Shown one piece after another: positions 14,920 to 14,926 of a stretch of 14,926 bases of DNA. The translations under genes were made by a program, and so were the position numbers. The stretch is taken from assembly GCA_002353295.1 (NCBI GenBank), contig DEJG01000023.1, forward strand, positions 102,871-117,796, in the 5' to 3' direction. Source of the stretch: Prevotella sp. UBA2754 (GTDB lineage Bacteria > Bacteroidota > Bacteroidia > Bacteroidales > Bacteroidaceae). Below the pieces are notes generated by a model. The model was not told where the DNA came from. It saw nothing but the letters and a program-made list of their open reading frames with translations, and made no database searches. Each line of letters opens with the position of its first letter. Position 1 is the first letter of the stretch.

Positions 14920-14926
14920 AGAAAAC

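Overview
The window reads as chromosomal DNA from a Bacteroidales bacterium, most likely of the Prevotella/Segatella type. The reasons are a SusD-family lipoprotein, an Oar-like TonB-dependent outer-membrane protein, a LruC-domain lipoprotein and a membrane-bound AraC-type regulator. Promoters also fit the Bacteroidetes pattern TTTG-N19-TAnnTTTG, and no strong Shine-Dalgarno sites are seen. The genus is an inference; the phylum/order is well supported. There is no rRNA, tRNA, insertion sequence or CRISPR array, and no gene-free stretch longer than 300 bases.

Layout. Positions 1-792 hold the 3' end of a SusD-like glycan-binding gene, closed by a strong hairpin terminator. A minus-strand nucleoside/uridine-kinase-type P-loop protein (930-2624) carries ThrRS-like TGS and SAD domains at its N-terminus. 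It diverges from a plus-strand Na+/phosphate cotransporter with a C-terminal PhoU-like region (2674-4413). The same strand continues into a 1102-residue Oar-like TonB-dependent outer-membrane protein (4459-7767). With no gap, a GTG codon then starts a secreted helix-hairpin-helix/beta-barrel protein (7768-9765). Its stop lies 2 bp from the stop of a convergent GT4-type glycosyltransferase (9768-10895, minus). Further right, both on the minus strand, are a large lipoprotein with a beta-helix-like middle and a C-terminal LruC domain (11023-13473) and a 7-TM AraC-family regulator (13688-14848).

How the genes may work together. The abutting Oar-like and HHH/barrel genes are the clearest functional pair and should form an outer-membrane module; its substrate is unknown. 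The AraC regulator and the LruC lipoprotein each have a near-perfect promoter. Between them lies a 22-bp-period array of AAATTCAGTGAATTT dyads, which looks like a stacked operator or a small repeat element.

The least conventional signals are that dyad array, heptanucleotide tandem repeats at two gene borders and also inside the glycosyltransferase reading frame, a run of eight C in the HTH part of the AraC gene, and a sharp fall in GC in the central domain of the LruC lipoprotein. I see no complete, clearly new multi-gene defence or biosynthetic system. The Oar/HHH pair is the best candidate for an under-described machine.
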